This document shows positions 1 to 10,394 of a stretch of 64,000 bases of DNA, in pieces. How positions within the stretch are numbered: position 1 is the first letter of the stretch; each line of letters starts with the position of its first letter. The stretch is from contig NC_134463.1 of assembly GCF_047948215.1 (NCBI RefSeq), positions 54,075,701 through 54,139,700 of the forward strand. The letters run 5' to 3'. This stretch comes from Lycorma delicatula. Taxonomy: Eukaryota; Arthropoda; Insecta; Hemiptera; Fulgoridae. The notes under the pieces are model-generated. The model saw only the letters and a list, made by a program, of their open reading frames with translations, had not been told where the DNA came from and did not search any database. The position numbers were made by a program, and so were the translations under genes.

Positions 1-2118
1 CGTCGTAAAGTGGTTGTGGTAAAAATATATATTTCAGTCGTAATAGAAATACTAAAGGATTTAATGTTTGTTGCTTTAAGATTAACAGATATTCTAGAGT
101 TTACAGTTCCAGAGGCTAGACATCGAAATACTTCTTTCTTAAACAAGTTATAATTTGTCATATCTTTTATTTCATTCGGTAAAATTATATAAACTGGGAA
201 CAACAACTTCAAGGACTTTCTACCAATTAAATTATTATATTTAGAAACAACAAATAGATTTTTATACCAAGTTGATGAATTTTTTTTTTTTTTACTTTTA
301 AATTAATTTTTCATATAGAACATATACATATTAAGTGATAAATACCTATAGCTGATACTATTTTGAGCCTTTTAAATTTTTTCAGTTAAATAATTTGCTT
401 TTGAACCACATACTTCAAACATTGATTTATATAGCAAAATAATTATTTGTAAAGGTAATATACCAGTAGATAGTAAAATTTATTAGTAACAATATTAAGT
501 TTTTTTAGTAGATTTTTTATATGACTTTTCCATTTTAAAAGATTAAAGCGTGAATACTCTGCCTTTTAACATTATATTTCAGATTACAAAAATCATCAAA
601 TTAAAAAAAAATGTATGAGAAGAAACGTTTTAAAAATTTGAAAGTTTTCTTCGTGTTTTGTTGAGTGCAAGGGAGAAACGAATTTTTTTTCAGTAAACTG
701 CATTGCAATTGTTTAAAGGCTTAAGACTTAAGCTTTATTTTTTTTGTGTCTTTCTACGATTTTTCTGATGAGTAATATTCCACTTTAAAGAGAAAAGGCC
801 ACTTTTGTCTTTAATCCTGCATATCTTCGGAACTAAACAACGTATTTGTACAAATAAATATGGAAATTAAAGGCTTTTGATCTAGCTGATCTAGCTGATC
901 TAGCTTTAATGACAGATTGTGAAATCTTTAATGTAGCGTTGCAGGTTTTGGCTTTTGTTCAGTTTACAGAAATTTTATACGAACAGTTCATGAAGCACAT
1001 TACAACCAACCACCTCCTTACATACGGGCTTGATACCTACTAAATATCATTGTTTCTTCAAGCTCAAGTCCCGATTGGCTATTCAGTGGTTTAATCCTGT
1101 TAGGTACTCATTACGAAGTTTATAAGTATTTGATTACTTTGACGATTATTATCGTGAATTCGTCGAAGAGGGGCTGAAAAAATTGATGACGTGATTCGGG
1201 TAAGTTCCTAAATGAGGATCCGACAACATGAAAATATTATTTTACATGCCAATTTTGAAATTAAATTTCAAATTTTTCAATTTGATTAAATTTGGGAGTT
1301 AATTTTTTTGGGTAGATTTTGTATTTATTTAATGAGTTCAGCTTATAAAAATATTCTCTTTGATTTTTTTTTAGTACGACTATAATTTTTTAACAGTATT
1401 ACTCAGTTCTTTTAAGAATTTTCATTGATTCTAATCAAATTTATTTTAAATTACGTTTTCATGAAAGTTTTATTTTATAATCTACTAATGGCATCTTGCT
1501 CCTAAAAAAATCGCCTAAAAATCTAGTGGACCCGTACTCGCTCTACAGCGTTATTAATATATTTCCAAAAATCGTCTAAAACCCTATTCCTTTTACACGT
1601 CTCATCCTCAACCCCTTTGTTTTATATCTCATTCCTTTCCAACCTCAGGTAAAATGCTTGCTCAAAACCTATTTTCAGTCCGTTCAGAAATTCTACTGGA
1701 CGGATTGAGTTGATTTATTTTTATTTTCCTCGCATTGGCTCGTAGATATGTCGTCAAGCATCGACAGACATTAAAATTTATTTTCCTGTGAGTTATAACA
1801 TCGGAAAATTTCCTCAATTAAGTTACTAATGAAGATTTTTTGAGGATTTCTCAGATGAGATTCAAGTTTGGGGTCCAGTGACACTTGATGACATATCTGC
1901 GGGTCATTCCAAGTAAAATTAAAAAAAATCAGCGCAATATCGTCTTGTACAAAGCCCATACGAACTGGAATTAGGTTTTCAGGCCAATGTTTTTAATGTA
2001 TAAAATTAAATTATTTTTATATACATTTTAATTACATTTTTTATAATTAACTTCACAAAACAATATTTTTTTTTTATTATTTTATAAAATTTTTTATATT
2101 TTTTTTAATTTTATTTCG
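1..2118. other. Unassigned AT-rich DNA
   Basis: No supported gene or recognised repeat. Open frames here are short and have AT-driven composition. The segment around 1,000-1,220 is slightly richer in sequence complexity, but I could not match it to a protein family on either strand. The 62-codon minus frame at 1,771-1,959 has no recognisable motif. Confidence 0.5.
879..905. repeat. Three tandem copies of a 9-bp unit
   Basis: GATCTAGCT occurs three times in perfect tandem, with no interruption. It is a simple local duplication with no associated gene. Confidence 0.85.
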
Positions 2119-2235
2119 TGCCGGAGTGGTAATTCTCTTAGCCTTTCATCTGGAAGGTCCTTTGTTCGAATCCGGTCAGGCATAATAATTTTCATGAATT
2201 CCAAAATTTCAGTTCCATATTCCTATGTATTAGAT
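2119..2235 (+). repeat. SINE-B copy with tRNA-like head
   Basis: The first 64 bases resemble a tRNA. TGCCGGA at the 5' side can pair with TCAGGCA at the 3' side (six of seven positions), and TGTTCGAATCC resembles a pol III B box. The same head recurs at 47,913-47,985 (minus), 50,264-50,345 (minus) and 63,044-63,102 (plus). Copies also share a short downstream stretch resembling TTTCATATTCCCATGT. Multiple diverged copies with a common non-tRNA tail indicate a tRNA-derived SINE, not a functional tRNA gene. Confidence 0.6.
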
Positions 2236-2389
2236 GGTGATTAACAAAAAAATTCACTATTTTTAAATACTAATCTTTTTTATATCTTACTTATAATTTT
2301 AGTTTTACAGTTTAAAAAATTTCTTTAAACTGCCTTGTGTTCATTCATCTTAATCAAATAATTCACTTGAATAGTTTTATATACATTTT

Positions 2390-2641
2390 ATGATGATCGA
2401 AGTAGACGATATCTGGTCACTATGTCACAAACACTTACGTAATCTGTATAAAACCACTTTGTATAAAATATTGTCAAAATACATTATCCTACTAGAATCC
2501 GTACAGAATAATGCAATCGCTTCACATAACTATGGAACACTGTGCAGACTTCAGTACTTGTCTGTACAACATTTCCCTACACAGCACATCGAAACCGACA
2601 CAGGTATTATAGCTTCTTTTTTTATATTTTCTAACTGTTGA
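2390..2641 (+). other. Unassigned 83-codon open frame
   Basis: The frame opens with two ATG codons and has a less biased amino-acid mix than its surroundings (several His, Gln, Cys). CAG/GTATTA near 2,602 could be a weak splice donor, so an exon is conceivable. I recognise no domain, and no partner exon is visible. It may be chance or an unrecognised TE fragment. Confidence 0.12.
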
Positions 2642-3660
2642 CCAAGATTGGTAACAGTTTTAACGTTAACAGTTCTTTTATTTATCCCTTTTTTTAATTG
2701 AAATTATGTAACTATATATGGATTAGTATTTTTATAACATAAATTTCAGCATAAAAAGAAGAAGTCGTTAACTTTTCCTATTTTGGCAAAAGCAGTTTTC
2801 TTTAATGCTAAATTGTAATGATTGCTAATGTAATGATTGCTAAATTAATACTGTATATCGAAAAATTTAAAGGAAAAAACTTGAAAAATAGATGAAATAC
2901 TGTTATTTATTTAAATAATTTTTTGATAAAAGTGAGCCTTAATTTTTGTTATGATAATAACAAATGTTTTAAAGCTTTTAGCTAAAACTCTTGTAGATGG
3001 ATGATAAGTTTGACCTTTTTTTTTTAGAAATGATTCACATTTTTTCTTTCAAACATTAACGTTTCTTGTTTTTAGTTTTTTGTGTGCTTGATTCTTTTAT
3101 ATTATGGCCTTGCCACTTCTTTAACGTAGTGATATAAGCATCTTGTTTTCTTTTGTTTTATTAAATGGTGTAATTGTACAATCATTTAATAATAAAATGT
3201 ATAATATTATAATTTTGAGTATTCTTTATTATCTTAGTTTAGTGTTATGAATGACTCAATGATTAAAGATAGTTCTTAATTATTATAGAATGTTGTGATG
3301 CAGTGACTTAATTTAAAATAATAATTGATACACTCGTACAATAAACATTAATGTAATTCATTTGCCTTAATTGTAAACGATATTATGACATTTTGGGTCC
3401 CTGAATGTTAATGAAAACAGTATTGTATTTTAATAAGTTTAAAGTGTTTTAATTATAAGTCTGCAGATTTATATTACTACTACTCTAATAACGTATATAA
3501 AAATAAGAACATTTAATTAATGAATTAGGTTTAAGTTTTAAATTAAAATTTAGTGATTTTAAATTTTAAATGAATTTAATTAATAAATAAATAATTACAA
3601 TAATACTTGAGAAGATAAATGTAAATTCTTTTCAATATTCAGTACGTTAAACATGTGGTG
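2642..3660. other. Unassigned AT-rich DNA
   Basis: Homopolymer-rich, very AT-rich sequence without a recognisable gene or repeat. Confidence 0.5.
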
Positions 3661-3731
3661 GTGCAACAGAAAAGATGCTCTACGTTTGATAAAATAATCA
3701 CTAACAATCCGACTGAAAACAAATTCCTTAA

Positions 3732-4125
3732 ATGCTTTTCACATCAGAAAAATGTTTTTCTGATGAGAAGTATACAGGTAGTAAGGTGGATTTCCCCCAA
3801 TCGACAAATTATATAATTTTTTCCGGATATGATGCTTTTCGTAATAGGTTGGCCAGACTCGGTTTGATTAATTCAGGCTTGTGTTCACAGTGTAGGGCCA
3901 TTGATGATGCACGCCATGTCTTAAATTTCTGCCCCTGGTACGAAGCTGAACATACCAAAGTAGCTAGAGAGTTTGCGAGGATCAATTCTGGATTTTATCT
4001 ACACGTTTAACGGAAAACCGAAAGGAATGGAATATTCTTTTCCTGCGGAGGATGGCTGAGGGGATCTGATGCTGTTATAGATAAATTAGCAAACCGGGTG
4101 GTTAGGGGCCCGCCTGGATGCTTAT
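3732..4125 (+). pseudogene. R1-type retrotransposon ORF2 3' end (zinc-knuckle region)
   Basis: The 92-codon frame at 3,732-4,010 carries the region typical of the C-terminus of R1-clade ORF2 proteins. A G-x-F-R-x-x-L-x-R-x-G segment is followed by a CCHC-type knuckle with spacing C-x2-C-x7-H-x4-C (near residues 51-67 of the frame) and then an acidic/basic helix. In this family the knuckle sits downstream of the reverse transcriptase. The frame ends at a TAA, and similarity continues in another frame (residues like NRKEWNILFLRRMAEG near 4,014-4,065), so at least one frameshift is present. No reverse transcriptase is visible upstream, so the copy is 5'-truncated. The likely 3' UTR runs to about 4,320. 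Confidence 0.6.
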
Positions 4126-4533
4126 TTCGCCAAGATAAACATTTTGGTATCAAGCATCGGTTAGCTGAGATATTCCATGTTAGGATGAGAATGGACGTGT
4201 GGAGAACATGCCCATTCACTGCGATGGTGCTGCGGTGTGAGAGTGTGTAGGGATTGATCTCGCTCCCAAAAGCAAACCAAAGCAGAGAGAAATATGGCCA
4301 CAATATATTTTCATTAAATTTGTGAATCTCTTTCTTTAATTTAAGTAAATCACCAGGACTCTAAATAAATGAATTGTAAGATAAATTTATCGTTTTTGCT
4401 ATCAGCACTTGTTTTCTTGATTGATGATTGTACTTTTGGTGTAAAAATACTCAATCAAGTATTAATCTGAGTGTATAGTCTAATTGAAGTTAGATATAGA
4501 AAGGGTTTTTGTGTGAAACCTTTGATTTTAGAG

Positions 4534-4557
4534 GAAGGCGCGTGAATCGCGCTTCCA
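4534..4557. repeat. GC-rich hairpin
   Basis: GGAAG and CTTCC, then CGCG and CGCG, form a nine-pair stem with one bulged G and a TGAAT loop. Confidence 0.6.
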
Positions 4558-4747
4558 AGAATCGGTTAATTTGATAGTTGATGTTTGTAAGTTGTGGTAG
4601 ATGGTCGTGGTTGAAAGAGGCCATTCGAAGGCGTTAGTAGGTTGTGTAAATACACTGACGGAAATGTCTGCCGAGGCGTTAGCATTGGTGGCGTCCTGGC
4701 AGAAGAAGCCAGACTGATAACAGAGTTGTGTTATCAAGTTTGGAGGG

Positions 4748-4777
4748 TCTAAAAGACGACAGAGGTCGTCTTTTAGA
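4748..4777. repeat. Perfect 13-bp hairpin with AGAG loop
   Basis: TCTAAAAGACGAC (4,748-4,760) and GTCGTCTTTTAGA (4,765-4,777) are exact reverse complements separated by AGAG. No T-run on the 3' side marks it as a terminator. Confidence 0.85.
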
Positions 4778-4799
4778 CGACATTATTATATAAGGCTGT

Positions 4800-6060
4800 G
4801 ATTGATTGGTCTTCATTCTTGTCATAATTACTCATTCGATTTAATTATGGTTTCAAAATATATTATAGGAAACTGATTGTAAGTAAAGTTAATTACAAAA
4901 AAAAAATATTATTTTCTCTACCAGTTTTAATTTGAAAAGCAAATGGTAAATTTTATTCTGATTATATATTTTTGATTTTAAATGTATATTTAATAAGTAT
5001 TAATAATAATCTTTGTCTTTACATTAGACCATAGTTGTTAAACAATATAATGTAAAAGTAATGGGGCGGTTTAATTACTAGAATATAAATATATGAAAAT
5101 ATTGAAAAAAAAAATTTAAAAACCAAATAAAATATTTCTATTATTTAAAATTTCACCATGTAATTTATTTGTAGTATAAAAACCGTTGATGAAAAAAACA
5201 TGCATATACATTATAAAATGTATATACTTTATACATATTTATAAAATTGAATTAAACCGTGTTATTTTTTTACATATATATTCATAGTACTTTTTTCTCT
5301 TTTGTACCCATTGGCAAAAAAAATTCAATTCTCATTTATTGTATATCTATATATATATATACCGCATATATACACAATAATAATACAACAGTTATTTAAG
5401 AATCCATCTTTTACTTGGCTAAAGCATGACGCTATTATACTTTATTCTATAGAGCAGTAACAAGAAGTGAAGGCAGTTACAAGCGCATTTAACTGTCTCT
5501 CACTATTGGAATATTGCAGTTGCAAAATGCAATTAAGGGAAAGCGTGCATAAAGTGGAAAGTGAAAAAGTGACTACCGCTCGAGTTTAAACCTAAGGAAT
5601 GCTTGAAGAAAGGACCCAGTATTATAACTGTCGTACTTCTATACTATAGTAAACCATTCCTTTCTCTTTGCAGTTCTTACTAGTAGTATTTTTTTACTAT
5701 TATAAACGTATCAAGTTCTTTTTATTTTAACTTATTTGCCAAATAAGTAATAAAATTGATAACAAAGAAAACGTGATTAAGTTGGATGCATTTCAAATTC
5801 CTTCCTTGTTTTTTTTTTTTTTAGAAAAGGGATTGTGTTTATTTATGCATTACGAATATATATTACAGTTTTTTATTGTAGTTTGCTGCTGTTTTAATGA
5901 GAATTCTATATTATTATACAATTTTGTTTTTTTGAAAATTATAAATTTTACTTTCTTTCCTTTAATAGCTTTCTATTTTATACATTTTTAACTTTATTTA
6001 TAGTTTACTTTTTGCAATAAATTTAGATAATTCATTAAAGGTTTATTAATTGACAAGTGA
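4800..6060. other. Unassigned AT-rich DNA
   Basis: Mostly low-complexity AT. The stretch 5,400-5,650 is of higher complexity but matches nothing I recognise. The 72-codon frame near 5,773 is Phe/Leu/Ile-rich and looks composition-driven. Confidence 0.45.
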
Positions 6061-6104
6061 TATTGTGACAATTGACAAGTAATTAAAAATTTTTTAAATC
6101 CCAA

Positions 6105-6420
6105 GAAGCCATTTTGAAGAAACATATTTACTGCAACGCCCCCTGGCGGCTTATAACCGTAAAACTAATTTAAGAACCTTTTCTGAGGTGATATCTCTGT
6201 AATGTAATGAGGTTATATCTGTGTGGAAAAAACCAAATCAAAATTGGCCCAGCCGTTTTAGAGAAACACATCTGTTGCTGCGTCCACTGGTGGCCTATAA
6301 TCGTAAAACATGTCTAAGAAACTGCCTCAAGTGATACCTATCTAATACAAAAAACCCCATAGAAATCGGTCCAGTAGTTTTTGAGAAAAATGGTAACAGA
6401 TATACCCACAAAGCCTCTTA
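6105..6420. repeat. Two-unit tandem repeat (about 144 bp) with CTCF-like motifs
   Basis: Two diverged units repeat in order: a CCA/GCC-GTTTT-AGAAAC segment, a CTG-rich GCC...CTGG segment, then CTTATAACCGTAAAAC-like sequence. The cores ACGCCCCCTGGCGGC (6,136-6,150) and GCGTCCACTGGTGGCC (6,280-6,295) are about 144 bp apart. The tail AATCGGTCCAGTAGTTTTTG near 6,365 also occurs near 18,562, so this is probably the internal repeat of a dispersed element of unknown class. Confidence 0.6.
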
Positions 6421-6892
6421 CTCCAAACGCGTATATCGTATCCGTTCTGTTGTGGGTAAAAAAAAAATGTATAATTTATTCTCGATGTTACAATATTTTT
6501 TAGTAGTAAACGAATTTATTTTATATATTTTTTTTGTAGTTGTTATATAAATTATACAAATGTTTAATTATAAAAGGTCTTAAAAATAAAATTCTAAATT
6601 ATTATAGACGTAGATTCGTAAGGATTTAATTGTTTTAACCGTCTGAAAAATGCGGATATGGATAATTCCCGTCAAATAGCTCTTCCCGAACAGTAACTCT
6701 AGTTAAATATTTATTTTTTATTTATAATTTTTTGTAGAAAATATTACTCAAAATTTTTGTGATACGTTTTACTGGTATATCTTTATTGAAAGATGTAATT
6801 CTCCACTAATTGGACTTATAGATAGATGTAATACTAATATTTTTTTCTAATAAAAATCAACTATAATCCCTACACACTACAAAAGGGCATTC

Positions 6893-6965
<73 letters not shown>

Positions 6966-6975
6966 CTTGTGTGTT
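6893..6975. repeat. (GT)n microsatellite
   Basis: About 80 bases of nearly pure alternating GT with a few GC steps. It is the longest purine-pyrimidine alternating GT tract in the window. Confidence 0.95.
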
Positions 6976-6983
6976 TTAGCTTT

Positions 6984-7255
6984 GCACCGGAAGGTACTGA
7001 TCATCAGCGGAAAATTCCTATTCATTAGTATATGTCTCGTGATCGTCAGTTATAAGAGAAATATTTATTAATAATATACTTTTTTATTTATGTGATTGTT
7101 TTTCATCATAAAATAATGAAGTAAAACTAAAAAGTAGGCACCGGAATATACCAGTCACTAGCGGAAAATCCCGATTCGTTATTTTGAGTTTCTAAAATTA
7201 GATTTCTAATTTAACTTTTGTTATAACAATTTTCATCATTCAAAAAAAAAATATT
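6984..7255. repeat. Two-copy tandem repeat, period about 154 bp
   Basis: GCACCGGAAGGTACTGATCA (6,984) recurs as GCACCGGAATATACCAGTCA (7,138). Both are followed by AGCGGAAAA and then similar AT-rich sequence including TTTTCATCAT. The first copy abuts the (GT)n tract. Confidence 0.65.
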
Positions 7256-7315
7256 TTAGTCACCTAATAATCCCACTCCGAGATGCCGAGATGCCAACCC
7301 CGCCCGGAGGATCTG

Positions 7316-7397
7316 GCTGTGAGGCCCGGCGAAACCGGGCTGAGCAGCTAATATATATATATAAACAATTCTCCAACTGCCCGGAAGCTGTCCGGGC
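7316..7397 (+). other. Pair of GC-rich hairpins sharing one stem sequence
   Basis: Hairpin 1: GCTG (7,316-7,319), TGAG, GCCCGG (7,324-7,329), loop CGAAA, CCGGGC (7,335-7,340), TGAG, CAGC (7,345-7,348). This is a fully symmetric design, with the two TGAG strands facing each other so that tandem G-A pairs could form. Hairpin 2: GCCCGG (7,379-7,384), 7-nt loop, CCGGGC (7,392-7,397). Both are perfect stems in a region of otherwise low GC content. The function is unknown; a TE-encoded structured RNA is one possibility. Confidence 0.5.
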
Positions 7398-7489
7398 AGC
7401 GCTGTCCGGAAGCGTTTTTATAGGTAAATGCAATTACTGCTATCGGTTTGCCAGGCCTGACAGTGTAATGCTTGCAGTAGTGCAATGTT

Positions 7490-7690
7490 AGTGTAAGTGT
7501 ACGGGTAAAGATGTAGTTTGGAATAGACTCAGGCCGACCACTCCTGAGACGTGTGTTTAATCGAAATGGAACCACCAAAGAACACTTGTATACACATTCT
7601 AGCATTCAAATCCATACAAAAGCAATTGCCTTCACAAAGTCTCGAACCTTAGATCTCTACCCTGGGTCAGTCTACCCTTGTCTGTAGTGA
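7490..7690 (-). repeat. SINE-A copy, partial
   Basis: Minus-strand copy. The plus strand shows AGACTCAGGCCGACCACTCC, GAGACGTGTG, AACCACCAAAGAACAC and a decayed AGTATTCAAATCC-like segment. These are the reverse complements of the SINE-A body seen best at 51,938-52,271. Confidence 0.6.
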
Positions 7691-7878
7691 AAATAATTAA
7701 TCTAAATTAAAGAATTGTTCAACTAAATCGTATTTATTATTTTTCTTGCACATTTTTGTTTTTTTGTTTTTTTCCTAATATGGTAATACCTCAAAAAGTT
7801 TTTCTAGTAAATTCTCTCCTAATAAAAAATCACAATAGCTATGATTTTTTTTTTAATACTTATTACATTAATGATGAC

Positions 7879-8313
7879 AGGAAAAGATTTTTGAAAGTAT
7901 ATGTTTGGAGTGTCGCTTTATATGGAAGTGAAACTTGGACAATCGGAGTATCTGAGAAGAAAAGATAAGAAGCTTTTGAAATGTGGTGCTATAGGAGAGT
8001 GTTAAAAATCAGATGGGTGGATAAAGTGACAAATGAAGAGGTATTGCGGCAAATAGATGAAGAAAGAAGCATTTGGAAAAATATAGTTAAAAGAAGAGAC
8101 ACATACTAAGGCATCCTGGAATAGTCGCTTTAATATTGGAAGGACAGGTAGAAGGAAAAAATTGTGTAGGCCGGCCACGTTTGGAATATGTAAAACAAAT
8201 TGTTAGGGGTGTAGGATGTAGAGGGTATACTGAAATGAAACGACTAGCACTAGATAGGGAATCTTGGAGAGCTGCATCAAACCAGTCAAATGAAAGACAA
8301 AAAAAAAATACAT
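7879..8313 (+). pseudogene. RTE-like non-LTR retrotransposon ORF2, C-terminal fragment
   Basis: Continuous similarity to the C-terminal domain of RTE-like ORF2 proteins is visible in two frames. From 7,879 the frame reads VWSVALYGSETWTI, then (after an in-frame TAA near 7,966) EAFEMWCYRRVLKI, RWVDKVTNEEVL and WKNIVKRRD. A second TAA and a frame change occur near 8,108. The remainder, to 8,313, contains LEGQVEGKNCVGRPRLEYV and RESWRAASNQS. The order of motifs is that expected after the reverse transcriptase. The upstream catalytic part is missing, so this is a 5'-truncated dead copy with two stops and one frameshift. Confidence 0.7.
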
Positions 8314-8744
8314 TAATGAACAACTTTGGTTTGTTTATTTTTTATTGTAAAATAAAATATTTTTGTTTGGTATTTTCCTGATTGTTATATTATTTCTAAA
8401 GATAAAATTTCCTAAATTTAGAAAAAAACATTGAGATACATAATTTCTCGATTTTGTTCTGAAAAATTATCTTTTATTTTTTTAGAATTAATATTTTTGA
8501 GGTTTTATTTTCGTTAGTGTAACAGAGTTACTGGCATGAGATCGGGATTTGAAGCCTTGGCAGCTGATATAAGGAAAATACTACCATAACCAAATGCAAT
8601 ATTAACTGACTTCGAAAATCATATGACTAATTCATATCGTTTTGTCAAATTCATTCAGGGTAGAATACTTACATATTTATTTTTCAAGAAATACAATATT
8701 AATTTCTCAAACATGGTACCGCTAAGTTAAATAAATAATATTAA

Positions 8745-9010
8745 ATGATATGCGTGGGTATGACAAATCGCAAATTTTCCACACATGCAAAAGAGCACAT
8801 AAATAGCATTAAAAATAATAAACCAGAAAACTCCAACTTTGCCAAACATATAATAAAATACGATCATACATACAACCATAATAATTTCATGAAAATCTTG
8901 GATATTTCTTTAAAATATAATACTTCTAATTTGTAAAAATATCATACATATTGTAATAATAAAAATTTAATCATTGAACAAAAATGTTTTAAAAACGGTA
9001 TATGATTTAA
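8745..9010 (+). pseudogene. Penelope-like element, GIY-YIG endonuclease fragment
   Basis: The 63-codon frame at 8,745-8,936 begins with ICVGMTNRKFSTHAKEHI and continues SNFAKHIIKYDHTY. This matches the GIY-YIG endonuclease pattern found at the C-terminus of Penelope-like elements: a YVGxTxRxF-like core, a basic helix with KEH, then a conserved SNFAxH. The GIY half and the reverse transcriptase are not visible upstream. Similarity fades after a TAA near 8,934, with degraded sequence to about 9,010. The hammerhead-like motif at 9,195-9,238 lies just downstream, as expected for this group. Confidence 0.5.
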
Positions 9011-9194
9011 AAACATACTAAATATAAATATAAAGAAGTAATAATTATCTCTTTGATGACATGGTACCGTTTGATTTCATTTTAATCCACCAGAGTACAT
9101 GTACATTCCCTCGTATACTGGTAGGACCGGACAGTCATGACTGTTTTACATTTTAACTGTTTCTTTAAAATTTTTAACTTTAAGCAACAATTTT

Positions 9195-9238
9195 AACTCC
9201 TGATGATGGCTTTCAAGTAAACCGAAAGATTTTGAGTT
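9195..9238 (+). ncRNA. Hammerhead-ribozyme-like motif (candidate)
   Basis: All core elements occur in order: AACTC (9,195-9,199), CTGATGA (9,200-9,206), an imperfect stem II (GG-c-TTT against AAACC, loop CAAGT), GAAA (9,224-9,227), GATT, TT, then GAGTT (9,234-9,238). GAGTT is an exact complement of AACTC and would close stem I. Penelope-like elements are known to carry minimal hammerhead motifs in their terminal repeats, and a Penelope-like fragment lies 200 bp upstream. Stem III would be only a GATT mini-loop, so activity is doubtful. Confidence 0.35.
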
Positions 9239-9425
9239 CGTATCAATGTGCTAGTAAGCTGGATTTCATTCATTTTTAATATTATTTAAATACAATGTTT
9301 TTGTATGTATAAAACGAATTTTTTTTTTTGTTTTAATAATACAAGGTTCTGTCAGTCATAACGTATGCAATAACTATATTATATCGAAATACTTAGAAAA
9401 TATGTAATAAATTGTTATTATATAA

Positions 9426-9680
9426 TTGTTTTTTTCCTCCGTTGATTTCCCCGCCCTTGGAGCCGGATTCGCGAATAAGCATAAGCTCAGCTCCAAAGAA
9501 TGCCATCGCTTCAAACTACCTCAGAAGGGGAAAATGCCCCGCCCAGGCAGCTGGGACTCGGTCTTCCTTGCTTGCCATTACTCAAATGAGGGGATCCCAA
9601 AGGGTTCCCCTCACCGGGACTCCAGTCTTAACGCCTCGCTTCTAACAAGAAACCCAAAGGGATCCCCTACCGGAATGTAA
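9426..9680 (+). other. GC-rich island, unknown repeat or coding relic
   Basis: About 250 bp with much higher GC than the flanks, open in two overlapping plus frames (84 and 77 codons). It contains two copies, 57 bp apart, of a CCCAAAGGGnTCCCCT-(C)ACCGG block (9,596 and 9,653). The double openness and internal repeat suggest repeat-derived sequence more than a real protein. I do not recognise a domain. Confidence 0.3.
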
Positions 9681-9699
9681 TTAGTTATTAGATACCATA

Positions 9700-10090
9700 T
9701 ATACTCATTTATATGTATATCATGCACACCATTTTTATCGGAATTACGATCGCACCTGGATTTTAAATTTTCACATTGATGATGTTATCATTAAACTTAC
9801 ACATATATATATTTACAGAATTATTTATTGTTATTATTATTATTATTTATTATGTATTTAAATTCATACAGAATTGAAATCAAAACTGCTTTATTTTAAT
9901 TACAAATCTTCATCCAAGGAAATAAAATCGTTTAGACAAAAGAAAAAAAATTTGGCATTGAGTAATTTAGCAGTTTAGGAAAATTAAAATCTTATTTATG
10001 ACTTGGCGCCAGACTTACCGAAAGCTGTCCTTTGTATTTTTCTTACACATACGCTATTCTTATTTCATACACATATTTTTTTATCATTTT
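9700..10090. other. Unassigned AT-rich DNA
   Basis: No gene, and no recognised repeat beyond a short ATT-rich stretch near 9,828-9,855. Confidence 0.5.
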
Positions 10091-10094
10091 GCAG

Positions 10095-10262
10095 TCATTT
10101 AATCGTGGATTTAGATCGTGGATACCGGTATTCTTTGGTGGTTGGGTTTCAATCAACTACACATTTCAGGAATTGTCGACCTGAAACTGTACAAGATTAT
10201 ATTTCATTTATATTTAAACATATCCCGTGAAATAATACCTTAGCGGCTCCGGAGGCTAAAAA
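10095..10262 (+). repeat. SINE-A copy, 3' half
   Basis: Contains GATCGTGGATACCGGTATTC, TTTGGTGGTTGGGTTTCAAT, ACTACACATTTCAGGAATTG, a CTGAAACTGTACAAGA block and a terminal GGCTCCGGAGGCTAAA, in the same order as the full copy at 51,938-52,271. The tRNA-like head is missing. Confidence 0.75.
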
Positions 10263-10394
10263 GAAAAATAACAGTCATTTTATAATCAGTTTTCATTGTT
10301 AATACGACCGTTCGGTATGTAAAAGTATCGGGTTCTTTTAACTACAGAACGAGTTTTAAAATAGACTTCGTTCGTTCAGTGTTGCAGAAAGTTA

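Larger units (their letters stand above)
4500..4797 (+). other. GC-richer segment with two strong hairpins, possibly an R1-like 5' end
   Basis: This island stands out from the flanking AT-rich DNA. It contains two hairpins, listed separately. A short ATG frame near 4,661 (start MSAEALALVASW) ends after 17 codons. Its position just after the R1-type 3' end suggests the 5' end of another R1-like copy. That assignment is inference: no reverse transcriptase or knuckle follows. Confidence 0.25.

Noticed and set aside
4007..4737. Minus-strand frames of 98 and 69 codons near the R1 end
   Set aside because: No domain. The plus strand carries the recognisable R1 knuckle, so these are antisense or chance.
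4748..4777. Rho-independent terminator
   Set aside because: The perfect hairpin has no following T-run, and the context is eukaryotic.
7316..7348. SECIS element
   Set aside because: Tandem GA and loop A residues are suggestive, but stem II is only 6 bp and no selenoprotein frame is present.
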